This document shows positions 34,701-45,191 of a DNA stretch of 64,000 nucleotides, piece by piece (position 1 is the stretch's first letter; each line of letters opens with the position of its first letter). Source of the DNA: Glandiceps talaboti (lineage: Eukaryota > Hemichordata > Enteropneusta > Spengelidae); contig NC_135560.1 in the NCBI RefSeq assembly GCF_964340395.1, positions 17,091,098-17,155,097 on the forward strand, read 5' to 3'. The notes beneath the pieces are model-generated. The model worked only from the letters and a program-made list of their open reading frames with translations, searched no databases and was not told the DNA's origin. Position numbers and translations under genes: made by a program.

Positions 34701-37700
34701 TACAAAACTGTATTGCATTGCAGCTTACTGCACTGTATTCTATTGCACTGTACTTTATATTGTGTTGTGTTACTAAACTGCACTGTATTGTAATATACTG
34801 CACTGCACTGTACTGTACTGTACTATACTGTACTGTAATATACTGTACTGCACTGTACTGTACTGTACTGCACTGTACTGTACTATACTGTACTGTAATA
34901 TACTGTACTGTACTGTACTATACTGTACTGCACTGTACTGCACTACATTGTAAAGTATGTAATCATGATGCGAATTGAATAGTTTTGGTATGGGACTGTT
35001 ACAATTTAACGAAAAAGGGAGGAAATTGTCTAGCTTTCTACAGTGATAACAACTAAAACACCTCAGAACTGTCAAATATTTCAAATAATCTATTGTAGAC
35101 TTTGCAAATGACCAACCTGAATGTATCTCCAACTCTATCAACGAAATACAAATAATAGTTCTTGTCCAAGCTGAGAAGATCGCCTGTGTTGAAGTACTTG
35201 TCGCCATCTTTGAAAGCATTACTCACGATTTTCTTATTGGTCAAATCTTTTCTACCGTGATAACCATCATATCGGCTCTGGTCGTTGATTGTAGCAAGTA
35301 ACAGTCCAGCATCACCTAAAGTAATATAGCGCCCCATCAAACAATTTATTTACTTAATTATACACATTGCAACGGTTTTAATTATGGTCTCAATGAAAAA
35401 AAAAAAATCTTAAAAACACATTCTTTGATAATCATGGTGTTTTTCTGCTCTGGCTCAACAATGTACTTCCACTGCTGTGACAAAGGTTCGACTCCTCCAG
35501 TATCAAATCAATTCCAGTTCAAATCAGACATCACTAATTCAATACTTGATATGATCAACATTTTGGTGATTCTTTTAATACAAACTTACCATGTTTGACA
35601 GGGATGCAGCGCCCCCTAGAGTCTCGGATTGGTTCGGCTGTATCATAGTTATATTTAACAAGCTCAAATGCCATCATTTTCTACCATAGCATAAAAAAGA
35701 AAGGAAATCAACTTCACAAATACTGTGCATCAGTCTTTGTTAATTGGTAATCAAATGAACTGGGTTTTTTTTGTCAATAGCAATTTGACATTCCCGCCTC
35801 AGGATACAAATTCCCTGTTGTTGTGTAAGTGACAATGGAAACGTTTGTTGACAGGTGCTGACTATGTTATGCATCAATATGATGAGTGAAAAGTGTAACT
35901 GTTATTCAAGGTCCTATCATATTCTGTGAGATGTCGCAAGGTGTACAAGTTTTAATCTTGTGAATAAGTAATACCCTTTGATGATGACAACCTTTCCAAT
36001 ACATATTGTTCTCTTTCTCACCTTCATGAATGGAGACAACTTTCCAACAGCACCAACTTTGTTATCGTGATTGGAAGCCCAAAAGGGTCCATCTGTTGCA
36101 GCAAAGAATTCTCCAATTGTACCAATGTTAAATCGGCGTTGGAACTTTTCCCAAATGTCAGGTCGCAAACCGTTACCCAGTGCCATTCGTACCTTGTGAT
36201 TCCTGTCATTGGTGTTCTAAAATGACAAAGTATTGACATACATCACGTGAATTACAAGCTATTGTCAGTCAAGTCATGCAGATCACTTTTGACCCCGTAA
36301 ATGACAAAACAAAAATCCAGTACTAATTCTCACCACAGCCTTTCAGTATCTTGACAAGGGTACATTCTATCTCCTAAGTTCTCACACATTCTTTGAATCT
36401 TCTTGTTATTATACATATATTTCATACTTTCAATTCACCAATTGTTCAAAGGCTTCAAAGGTCAATACAGTTGATAACGTTACTGAAACCATAGCTATTT
36501 GTCAACACAATGTAGCAACAACTAGCTATACTCGTTGACCAATGAACTTTTGCGAAAAACAAATAACTATCCACAGAAATTGGGAAAATTATCAATTTTC
36601 AAATCTACTTGGGGTGGCATTGTGACCTGAGGAAAGGGGCAGCACTATTAAAGGAGAAGTCCATCCAAATATAATTATGTCATTCAAGTAGGTGACTTCA
36701 TTCAATATGTATGTGAATTTTCAAATAAAATCAAACGTATTACAGATTTTGGGACTTTGAATTTGAGCTAGATTTGGTATGTTGAACTGAATTGAAATCC
36801 ACCATTCATTTCATTGCAAAAGATTTCAGGGAAAGTGATGCCATACCCTGCTAGTTTGAAGGTGTTGAAAATCTTAGTGTTTGAAAACATGCCGAATTTT
36901 AAATACTACGGTTCCAAATAACTACCTCAAAATATATTAGCTATGAGTCAAGTATGTTAGACTTATGGGATCTTTGTCCTGTGAAAAGAATGACGGTAAC
37001 TGTTCTATCTTATCCCAGACACTATCACCAGATATCAGTAAGTATCTCCTAATATGCACAGAAAGCAGAAACATTGTATCGACTTACCTCGGGCATCGTC
37101 GTTAAATATCGGCAAATTTCTCCAATGTAGAGAATGACAGTAACATTGTGTCGTCGACAGTCTTCCCAAAATGAATGTACTGAAAATTTAGGTGCCAAGA
37201 CAGCAGTTGTACCTGCAGTGTAAGTTAGATACCTAGTTTGATGTCATGCATGTTGATATTTGAAGACACAAAATATGTGATTTTATAGCTTAAATATCTA
37301 GAATAAAATGGCTACGAAATTGGACTAGAATCAACTGTCAATAATGTTATCACAATAACATTTTTTATCTAAGTGATACCATCATAACAGGAAACATTGC
37401 ACAGAAAAATGAAATTCTTCAACGAAAAGTCCCGTCAGACTTATTTCTGCATTAAGTACATGTATTGGTTACTGCTATTACAACTTACCAATGATTTTTG
37501 GTTATAAAATAGCACTGGTAATTTACCTTTGAAACTTGTAGCGAAATTCTAAAGAATCATATAGAAGCCTAAGCTGATAGCAGTGGATCAAAATAGTGTA
37601 CTGAAGGCGTAAATAAGCCTGACTGGACTTTTTTTAGCTTTTTTTTAGCTTTAAATAGAACCATAGTTTTCAATTTATTTGTGTTGTACTGGGGAATTTA

Positions 37701-39370
37701 TGATTGCCTAGCGATCAAACGTTATCAACATCCCACATAATTTGTTTGACAAACAAGTAATTTGGTATGTATCTGCATTACAACTATTTACATACTGACA
37801 TCACACCAGTGTACTGTGACGATGCCACCAACTATGATATTAGGTAATTCAACTAATACACACATTTTCAAGTAAGTGTTTCGTGTATTTTTCAACGAAG
37901 GTTAAGCTACCGGACTTTTAACAATGTTTTAAAATATTGTATATCTTACCCAAACGAATTACATTACCAATTCCAAGAGCAAACGCCGAAGCATGGTACA
38001 AAGGTAGTGATATGTACACAATATCGTCCTCACGCATGTCAAAAACTGAAAAGACGTGGCAACTCAGAAGATGCCGATAATGGCTGACTATAGCAGCCTT
38101 CGGAAGACCTAGGTGTTTTCAAAAATACAAATACATGAGTTAACAACAATATTTACACAGACTGCTTTACATTTTATATCATACTTTCACAAATGGCGCC
38201 ATGGCACCAATGGCGTTGTAGTACAACTGTATTTGGCTGTTGCTATGGGAGTGGTCTTGTTGTTAGGCATATTTGCATACATTTTCAGAATCCTTATTCA
38301 CTTGCCTATCCTTCCCAGTTATTCCCAAGAATACATCTTAATCTAAAACACCCCTTAGAACGTTCCCACCAAATCTCAGCCCCAGTATCTCAGTAATTTT
38401 GGAATTATAGACTTTTTGACCAAAAAGACACATTTTAACCCTAATTTGCATATCACTGATGGGATCATCATGTCATGAACAATTCTTAAACACTCCCAAG
38501 AACATTCCCACCAGTACTTTTGGAGTTTAAGTATTTTTTTACAAAAATCACATTTTTTATCAAAACGCACATCTCTGATGCGATCATTTTCTTTTCAAAG
38601 ATTTCCCATCTACACGCCCTAAGTAATGTCTCACCTAATAGGCTAATACCAAGACAATCGGTCTGGCGGTTTGACAAATCCGCACACACACAGACATTTC
38701 ACCATGCCTATAGCACTACTAAACCTCTGTTCAGTTATGCTATTATATCAATTGAATACTGAGAACCTTCCTAAAGAATTTAATTGTATCCTTGTTTAGA
38801 AATCGAGAACTAATTAAGAAGGTTCATGAGCAACTTGAATAGTCATTTCCGAATTTAAGTAGACAAACAAAACCAACTTCGACAACCTTAAAGGTTTGAG
38901 AACCCTGTAAACAGAGCGGCAGAACTGGTAAAATTTGCAAAGATTTCCATACATCAGACTCCTGTGCTAGTTCGTTCACAGACCTGTAATGTGAAAGAGC
39001 TATATGTTGAGCGGCCACACATTACATGTACCAAGCATAAGCTTGTGCATTTACCTGTAGTACCAGATGTGTATATGTAGACCGACGCGTCGCCCTCTGT
39101 GACAGAACTTCTTTGTTCGGACGGAATTGGGTCAGTTGAGGCATTACCTACGCCTTCGTCGACAACTTCGATATCGGCATAGATATCCTGTAGATTACTG
39201 TTTTCAAGTGACCACACCTCCATTCTAGCAGCTTTCAAGTTGTCACTTATGTCGGCTACAGCTTCTACTAGATCTAGACCTAATATTTGACAAAAAAGGT
39301 GGAAATTTTAGTCGAACATTCTCATTCTCTCTCTCTCCCCTCCCTCCCTCCCTCCCCCCTCTCTCTCCCT

Positions 39371-39409
<39 letters not shown>

Positions 39410-40150
39410 ATGTAAATAGACGATTAATGTTATATTGTCACACACATAGCCAATACGTCATAATGCAAAAATTTTGAGTTGACCCGCCCCCCTCGATTTG
39501 CGCCCCCCCCCCCCCCCCCCGCCGTAAAAAAAAACCTGATCGCTCCCTAATTCTACGGGTCACGAGTGTCTGAAAGGTCACAGTGCACTAGAAAGAGTGG
39601 GTATCGTAAAAAAAAAATCCTGAGTCCAGTACATAATATCTCAATGTAACATGATTTTATACTCACCCTCACCAATCACCAATAGTTTTGCCCCACTAAT
39701 AGTCAAACAATGGGTTAGCGCTTCTTTCCGAAGGTGAACATTGATAAGCGCGCATTTTATCCCAAGTTTGGCGAGGGCAAGCCAGGCCCATACCACAGTC
39801 GGTGAGTTATGCATCAAAATGGCCACAGTGTCGCCACATTTCAAACCCTTTTCCATAACGAAATTGGCGAATTTGTTCGACAGCATATCGATATCTTTGT
39901 AGGTAAAGATACGATTGTTGAATATGATGAACGGCTTGTATGGATGTTTAGCAGCCGAGTGTAGAAATAGATCAGCCGCAAAGCGCCCAGACTCGCTCCA
40001 ATTGGCGACTGACTTTCTTATAGAAATAACTCGCCGTATGGATTTAAAATCGTGTCCAAAGTAAGGATACATCCATCTTGCTGCGGCTAAGAATGCAGCC
40101 GACCCAATGGCTACTTTATAACCTTTGTTAATTCCAGCCGATGGATCCAT
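31347..40150 (-). CDS. FATP / very-long-chain acyl-CoA synthetase-like protein (SLC27-type), diverged third paralog
   Basis: Nine minus-strand exons give 627 aa: 39667-40150, 39055-39279, 37950-38108, 37088-37212, 36022-36216, 35590-35680, 35117-35315, 34521-34618 and 31347-31654. Exons 4 to 9 have exactly the lengths of the two plus-strand copies (125, 195, 91, 199, 98, 308 nt), so intron positions are conserved. Motifs are [70 protein letters not shown] and the C-terminus ARL, a PTS1-like tripeptide. The N-terminus has a hydrophobic stretch (KVAIGSAAFLAAARWMYPYF) expected for a membrane-associated FATP. The start MDPSAG at 40150 is preferred over ATG 40195, because the latter lies inside the inserted element at 40177. 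The last intron (31655-34520) carries an antisense retrotransposon. Confidence 0.92.
31664..33975 (+). mobile_element. Non-LTR retrotransposon, CR1/L2-like, 5'-truncated, inside FATP-like intron 8
   Basis: It contains a reverse transcriptase ORF, a short 3' UTR and a terminal AATAAAGTATATATATAA-like tail near 33950-33970. The endonuclease half expected of a full-length element is absent, so it is probably 5' truncated. The 5' boundary is uncertain, between about 31660 and 31850; an ATC repeat lies at 31766-31798. Its orientation is antisense to the host gene. I could not identify a target-site duplication. Confidence 0.8.
31844..33829 (+). CDS. Reverse transcriptase of a CR1/L2-like non-LTR retrotransposon
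   Basis: The open frame runs without stop from 31664; ATG 31844 (MMPKYKSKL) is the likeliest internal start, giving 661 aa. An N-terminal connector (NNKPWVTSDLRQAILDKQNS) precedes the RT core: VNKAPGPDKISGRLLKHC, FRPVTLTSIISKCFERV, FIDYSSAFNTI (motif A), GAPQGCVLSPVLFVLYTND (motif B) and KYADDSAV (motif C, catalytic YADD near 33143). The C-terminal part (LPSGRRLRVPRSRTNRFKHS) is typical of this group. RT would copy its own RNA at a nicked target, but with no endonuclease domain this copy is probably not autonomous. The absence of frameshifts suggests a fairly recent insertion. Confidence 0.88.
   Translation: MMPKYKSKLKRLTPTVVEKVIMDQSGIDRMNACFELTDWNLFIVDAAGDVNILTDVVTSYISFCSNLHFQTKQVKMFPNNKPWVTSDLRQAILDKQNSYGKEDYHQKQIQLNRKIRKAKRDYKNKVEDLFRTNDSKQAWKGLKVLTGMGQKCKNQVILSEPGAADRLNRFYARFDRVDFSHEHRNIKKGLQSSLQDDFTLSESLVRKAFSRIRVNKAPGPDKISGRLLKHCKDSLLYIIHYVFELSLSTGIFPSPWKVGEIIPVPKKQLPRVDNDFRPVTLTSIISKCFERVGLELLMPYIQNHFDPLQFAYISGRSTDDAICTLVHRATKHLDIKSSNTVRVLFIDYSSAFNTIQPHLMLNKLNVLNVPNYLQLWILDYLTGRSQYVRTSFETSSTITINTGAPQGCVLSPVLFVLYTNDLAWDTEGAMIEKYADDSAVVGFISSDDDREYFECIDFVYTWCNDNYLDLNVSKTKELVLDFRRRQNEKQPVAINNMKVERVSSYPYLGCMIDCKLSFAQHVENQLRKVNKRMYHIRSMRKLNVSSNVIALFFNSTISSVINYANTAFYDLLSNHLQEDLNRPRKICKRLLDDSHDEPVQNSVVYKDKVIKMADKIMKDPNHPLHTEYEYLPSGRRLRVPRSRTNRFKHSFVPRSIHLLNQ
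34686..34955. repeat. (CTGTA)n pentanucleotide-type minisatellite
   Basis: TACTG/CTGTA units with frequent TGCACTG and TGTAATA variants lie in intron 7 of the minus-strand FATP-like gene, starting about 70 bp from the exon boundary. Confidence 0.85.
38193..38700. repeat. Probable interspersed repeat with two related internal units (FATP-like intron 2)
   Basis: Two related stretches, about 38362-38470 and 38500-38600, share the order: AACRTTCCCACCA, a GTA(T/C)-rich part, TTTTGGARTT, then a CACATTTT run and CAYMTCWSTGATG before GATCAT. It looks like a non-coding interspersed or satellite-derived sequence; I do not recognise the family. Confidence 0.45.
39325..39408. repeat. (CT)n/(CCCT)n polypyrimidine tract
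   Basis: Intron 1 of the minus-strand FATP-like gene. A pure C run follows at 39503-39520. Confidence 0.9.
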
Positions 40151-40169
40151 AATTACTACACCACTGCAC

Positions 40170-40176
40170 CATAGAC
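40170..40176. repeat. Left target-site duplication (CATAGAC) of the 5-kb element
   Basis: The same seven bases directly follow the right end of the element at 45185-45191. This copy lies 20 bp upstream of the FATP-like start codon. Confidence 0.8.
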
Positions 40177-40629
40177 CACAGGGAGCAGCGAGCATGCAAC
40201 TGATTGATCGATCGATCGATCAGTTGATGTATTGATTGATTTATTTATTATTTGGTTGAATGATTGATTGATTGATTGATCAATTTTTGTGGTGCAATAT
40301 AACTTACTTTGTGTGTGATATTGATCAATCATTGAGTTTTAAAACTATTTCTTTTTCTTTCCGTGGTTACTTTGCTCTCAGCTGTTGATCTCAGACCACT
40401 AAAAGTCTGAGGCTGTATGTAATTCTCTCCTTGCTTTATTGACTAAATAAAGACGCCTTGTCTATTCTTCTAATCTTATCTTAATTAAAACACCCCTTAT
40501 CTTAAAACTGGCAGGAGATCACTTACATTAACAGTTTGCTTTATCTCTCATCTGCTGGGAGATTATCACACTGGACAAACACTCGATCATGCATAAACTA
40601 GTAAGGAAGAGAAAAGGGATGTAACTCCA
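40177..40629. repeat. Left terminal inverted repeat of the 5-kb element
   Basis: It is the reverse complement of 44731-45184, with only scattered substitutions (for example CATGCAACTG against CATGTAACTG). Similarity stops right after GGGATGTAACTCCA. Confidence 0.9.
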
Positions 40630-41434
40630 AACCACCGTGAATTGAATAAACGTGATTCTGGAGTATTTTTACAATGAATTACCAAATAAGTGCTATGATA
40701 AGTCTTCCATAGGTAAGATAAGTAATACTGACAATGTAAGGGTCGATCAAACATGTAGTTCGCATTATATTGCCGACTATCGTTTGTGTGACTCGATGGT
40801 AAGACCATCACCGTAAGACCGGAAGACGGAAGTACAAACCTTTGACCCACACAGAGGCGTTCGCTTTGCATTTCGTAAACATATTTGCATAAAATTCCCG
40901 ACGTTCTTGGGTGCTCAAACAGAGGATATTATTTACCATATGATGGTTATCGGCTTTAACTTCTCTGCAAGTTGGTAAAACGGCCGAGTCATTTTAAAAT
41001 TGATGCACAAGAAACGAGATTCGTTCGTTTAACTCTCCTTCCATGGACCAGACTTCACCAAAGGGAAAAAATGAACGACCTCAGCTGTCTTATCTTACAC
41101 AATACACAAATATGTAGCTACTTTTGTGACATCGAAAACACAAGCTAAGCTTGCAATTCAAATTGTAAAACAAGTTGCTTTCTCTGGAAAACATACTTTC
41201 AACGGGACAATTTAGATATACCGGTACTCATGCTTTTATAGCCTTCATGTTGTTTCTGGAGTTTTGATTCGCACGTTTCCGTAATTTATACACGTAGATA
41301 GCACAGGTAAACACCATGATCACTTGTTTCCTGGGATATGTATCAGAATATGTTTCTATCAGAATACAATAAAATATCGATAATATTGGCATGTTTAGCT
41401 ACTCGCCCACTTACACTCACCAAAGGGGTAAAAT

Positions 41435-42338
41435 CACAGGCATTTGTTTCCCGAGTTATGGCTCAGAATATTTGTATCAGAATACAATAAAATTATGATA
41501 ATATCGTTAATATTGACGTATTAAACCAACACTATATGAAAGGGGTAAAATTACACTTGTTTCTGTGATCGCACAGTTTCACTAAATGCGAAGGAAGACA
41601 CAAGGTATGAAAGGCAGCCGCCATTACCGTACGTAAACATGAACGTTCAACCGGCCGTTGTACTGGGCAAACATTTCGAAGATTTTACCTTCCGTCACTT
41701 CCTGGTTCCTAAATTTAATAATCTTCCGATAAATCGTGTCGTTGTTACAATCGGACCACACTTACCAAAGATATCAACGGATTTCTGACGCCATGTAGGG
41801 GAATTGGAGCAGATAAATTTTTTCTAACTACCTTCCGAGAACGTGATTGGATATCGATGTCTACATGTTAAATGGAGAGCCGTTATCGGCTGTAACATGT
41901 GCTGCTGTTACATAAAAGGGCTAGGACAATATGCAAAATAGGTAGTTAGAAAAAATTTATCTGCTCCAATTCCCCTACATGGCGTCAGAAATCCGTTGAT
42001 ATCTTTGGTAAGTGTGGTCCGATTGTAACAACGACACGATTTATCGGAAGATTATTAAATTTAGGAACCAGGAAGTGACGGAAGGTAAAATCTTCGAAAT
42101 GTTTGCCCAGTACAACGGCCGGTTGAACGTTCATGTTTACGTACGGTAATGGCGGCTGCCTTTCATACCTTGTGTCTTCCTTCGCATTTAGTGAAACTGC
42201 GCGATCACAGAAACAAGTGTAATTTTACCCCTTTCATATAGTGTTGGTTTAATACGTCAATATTAACGATATTATCATCATTTTATTGTATTCTGATACA
42301 AATATTCTGAGCCATAACTCGGGAAACAAATGCCTGTG
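41435..42338. mobile_element. Nested 0.9-kb palindromic (foldback) element with 8-bp target duplication
   Basis: Two 398-bp inverted arms (41435-41832 and 41941-42338) flank a 108-bp spacer. The ends start CACAGGCATTTGTTTCCCGA. GGTAAAAT lies directly on both sides (41427-41434 and 42339-42346). The sequence left of it joined to the sequence right of it reproduces the uninterrupted sequence at about 42581-42634, which acts as an empty site. No coding capacity is visible. Confidence 0.85.
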
Positions 42339-44730
42339 GGTAAAATAACACGCGGTGCGCTGCATAGGCACTTGTGTCCCGAGATATATATCAGAATACA
42401 ATAAAATATCGATAATAGTGGCGTGTTTATCCAATTTGTATATGAAAGGGGTAAAATAATACGTGTTTCTGTGATCGCGCAAGTCACCATGGACTCCAAT
42501 GCGCGATCACAGAAACGCGACGGTGATGAACAAATTGACAGCTGCTTTAACGTGTTTCAGCATGTGAAAAATGTACAAATATGTTTAGCCACTCGCCCAC
42601 TTACACTCACCAAAGGGGTAAAATAACACGCGTAATATGAGAGGGGTAAAATAATACGTGTTTCATTGATCGCGCGGCTGTTTGAACGAGACTTCAGAGT
42701 TGACATCAATGAGTAATAATATTGTACTGGTAGTTTCCAGACTTTCATTCGTATAGGTTTATCACGTTATATCCCAATGTGATTTAGCTTGATCATGCCT
42801 GAGCGTTGGTGGATTTTGAGGACGTACTCTCTACCACAGACAAATTTCCTCCTTGTCTGTGGTTCTACATAGTCAACTTGAAATAGCTTCAGGTCACCAT
42901 GGTTTGCTCATCGTCTGTTCGTCAACAAAAACTCACATGTTATGCCATACGTAGTGCAGCGCAGCCTTGACTATTTTGTGTACACGATAATGTCTAAAAT
43001 TTGGTATCAGGTGTTCTTCAAAGCTATGTTGGATGTTATAAAATCAAGAAATTACAGGTACAAGTAATTTAGTATTGAAGTAATGTTTTCAAGATTTATA
43101 ATCGCAATCGATGTCGGAAGAAATTGGTTGATGTGTAAGTTCGTCAAGTACCACACATTCATAAGTATATAAATTATAAATTATAAAATATTATATTTTT
43201 GCTACTTTTGGCGCTGGGAAGTGTGTTTCATCCACTTCATGTGTTTTTCGTTTAGAAACTTCGCTACTTCTACCTTCTATAACTTCGACTGACTGGAATA
43301 TAGCCATAACAAACGGGTCATCACAGTGACGCAAGTTTATGAAAACGGCAGTGTCCTTTATACAACGGACTCTAATGTTTTGTCTTGGTAAATTGGCGAA
43401 ACTTGAATATTTGTGACTATCAGCGACAGAAAACTATCATAGTCGAGAGACTGTATGGATGCTTCGTAAATGCCAAATGTTGCATTACTATGGTTAATGC
43501 CGTATTTTTAATAAAAGTCTGTGTCGATACAGTTGACATGGCACTACACCAGTTACGAATGCCTTCTGTGTTCCGAGTCACAGATCTAAAATATATCCAT
43601 TGGTAAATTTTCATTGTGAACTCTAAATTGAAGTCAAAAGCATTTAAACTTTGCACATACAGTGACATTCCGTTGCGTAACAACCGTAGGTCCTTGACAT
43701 CTCAACATCGCTATTTCGTACCAGCACTTGCACTGATATGAAATTGTCAACGTAAGAACGAACATCTCTGTTGCAGTCACTGTCTCTGGCAAGGTGATTG
43801 ATATCACTTGAAACTGTACTCCTTGGAATTAAATATAATTACAAGATGAAATTTCAGAAACTTTCCTATAACACGATTTATTGAAAATACTCTAATTTCT
43901 TCGCTTCTGTATGCACAACCTAATGCAATTGTAACTGGACTCGATATGTGTGTAAAATTCGTCGATTACGATGCAAACATTATTGATAAATTAATTTCAC
44001 CCCTCTCATCAAAAGTGGTACATGTATCATATGGGTGCGTCCATGTCTGTCCGTTCTAGTAAATTTTCATCTGTTGCCAATAGAAGACGCACTCAACAAA
44101 TTTGTTGTTTTGGTAGCTAATCAGTGCGGGTTAAACTTGCAATAGTGTCGGGTGGATCTCAATGGCGACATTGTGACGACCCACTTCAAATGGGAAAACG
44201 TTTCTGGATTTTAGAAACTCCTGTTTAGGTGTTGATGAATGATAAAATCGTGTTTATGTAGCATTCAAATCTTTCTTATTCATTCATTTGTTGGAATTCT
44301 CTTTATTGTCCCTGGACATTATGGTTACTTTAGGACAACATGCATCTCTCCCCATGTATATAAGTTGGCCTAGTTTCTGACTGTCGTGTCTTCAAGACGA
44401 CTTGAGAAAAACAGCTGGTATTTCATAATCCTTATCGTGATTTGGACACAAAACGAAATCTTCCCCCTCCCCAGCGAAATATTTTTTTTATGTGTCAGTT
44501 TTATAATGTATGACACGTACTGCCGGCCATCATGTGCTTCTGTTGAAGCCATATTTAGGATGCTGCCCCACCTGAAGGAGGACCTGTGTACCTGTGTGGT
44601 TTCTTTACAATTTGAATAAATTAAAGCGTCACTCCTGCGGCAGCTTATTTATTTCCTATTTATAAGTGCATACATGAATATATTAAGTGTCCGGCCGACT
44701 TACGGTGATCCTCAAGCCACAGTGCAGTGG
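42339..44730. other. Interior of the 5-kb element, right of the nested insertion
   Basis: No convincing gene is found. Diverged copies of a unit with CAGAATACAATAAAATATCGATAAT, GAAAGGGGTAAAAT and GTTTCTGTGATCGCG recur between 42370 and 42680. The remaining 2 kb is unrecognised and has only short open frames. Confidence 0.5.
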
Positions 44731-45184
44731 AGTTACATCCCTTTTCTCTTCCTTACTAGTTTATGCATGATCGAGTGTTTGTCCAGTGTGATAATCTCCC
44801 AGCAGATGAGAGATAAAGCAAACTGTTAATGTAAGTGATCTCCTGCCAGTTTTAAGATAAGGGGTGTTTTAATTAAGATAAGATTAGAAGAATGGACACG
44901 GCGTCTTTATTTAGTCAATAAAGCAAGGAGAGAATTACATACAGCTTCAGACTTTTAGTGGTCTGAGATCAACAGCTGAGAGCAAAGTAACCAGGGAAAG
45001 AAAAAGAAATAGTTTTAAAACTCAACGATTGATCAATATCACACACAAAGTAAGTTATATTGCACCACAAAAATTGATCAATCAATCAATCAATCATTCA
45101 ACCAAATAATAAATCAATCAATCAATACATCAACCGATCGATCGATCGATCAATCAATCAGTTACATGCTCGCTGCTCCCTGTG
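44731..45184. repeat. Right terminal inverted repeat of the 5-kb element
   Basis: It mirrors 40177-40629 and ends CTGCTCCCTGTG, followed directly by the CATAGAC duplication. Confidence 0.9.
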
Positions 45185-45191
45185 CATAGAC
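45185..45191. repeat. Right target-site duplication (CATAGAC)
   Basis: It is identical to 40170-40176. Confidence 0.8.

Larger units (their letters stand above)
40177..45184. mobile_element. 5.0-kb non-autonomous DNA element with long terminal inverted repeats
   Basis: The left end CACAGGGAGCAGCGAGCATG is repeated in reverse at the right end, and CATAGAC flanks both sides, defining the borders precisely. The terminal inverted repeats are about 453 bp each (40177-40629 and about 44731-45184) and are near-identical by eye. Subterminal GATC- and TGAT-rich stretches are part of both arms. No ORF resembling a transposase is seen inside, so it must be mobilised in trans. The interior carries several related copies of a unit containing GAAAGGGGTAAAAT and GTTTCTGTGATCGC, plus a nested palindromic insertion (41435-42338). 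The superfamily is not certain; a 7-bp duplication would also fit an 8-bp class with one mismatch. Confidence 0.85.

Noticed and set aside
40148-40195. Upstream in-frame ATG at 40195 of the minus-strand FATP-like gene
   Set aside because: The ATG and the 15 added codons lie partly in the transposon end; the ATG at 40150 starts a normal FATP N-terminus.
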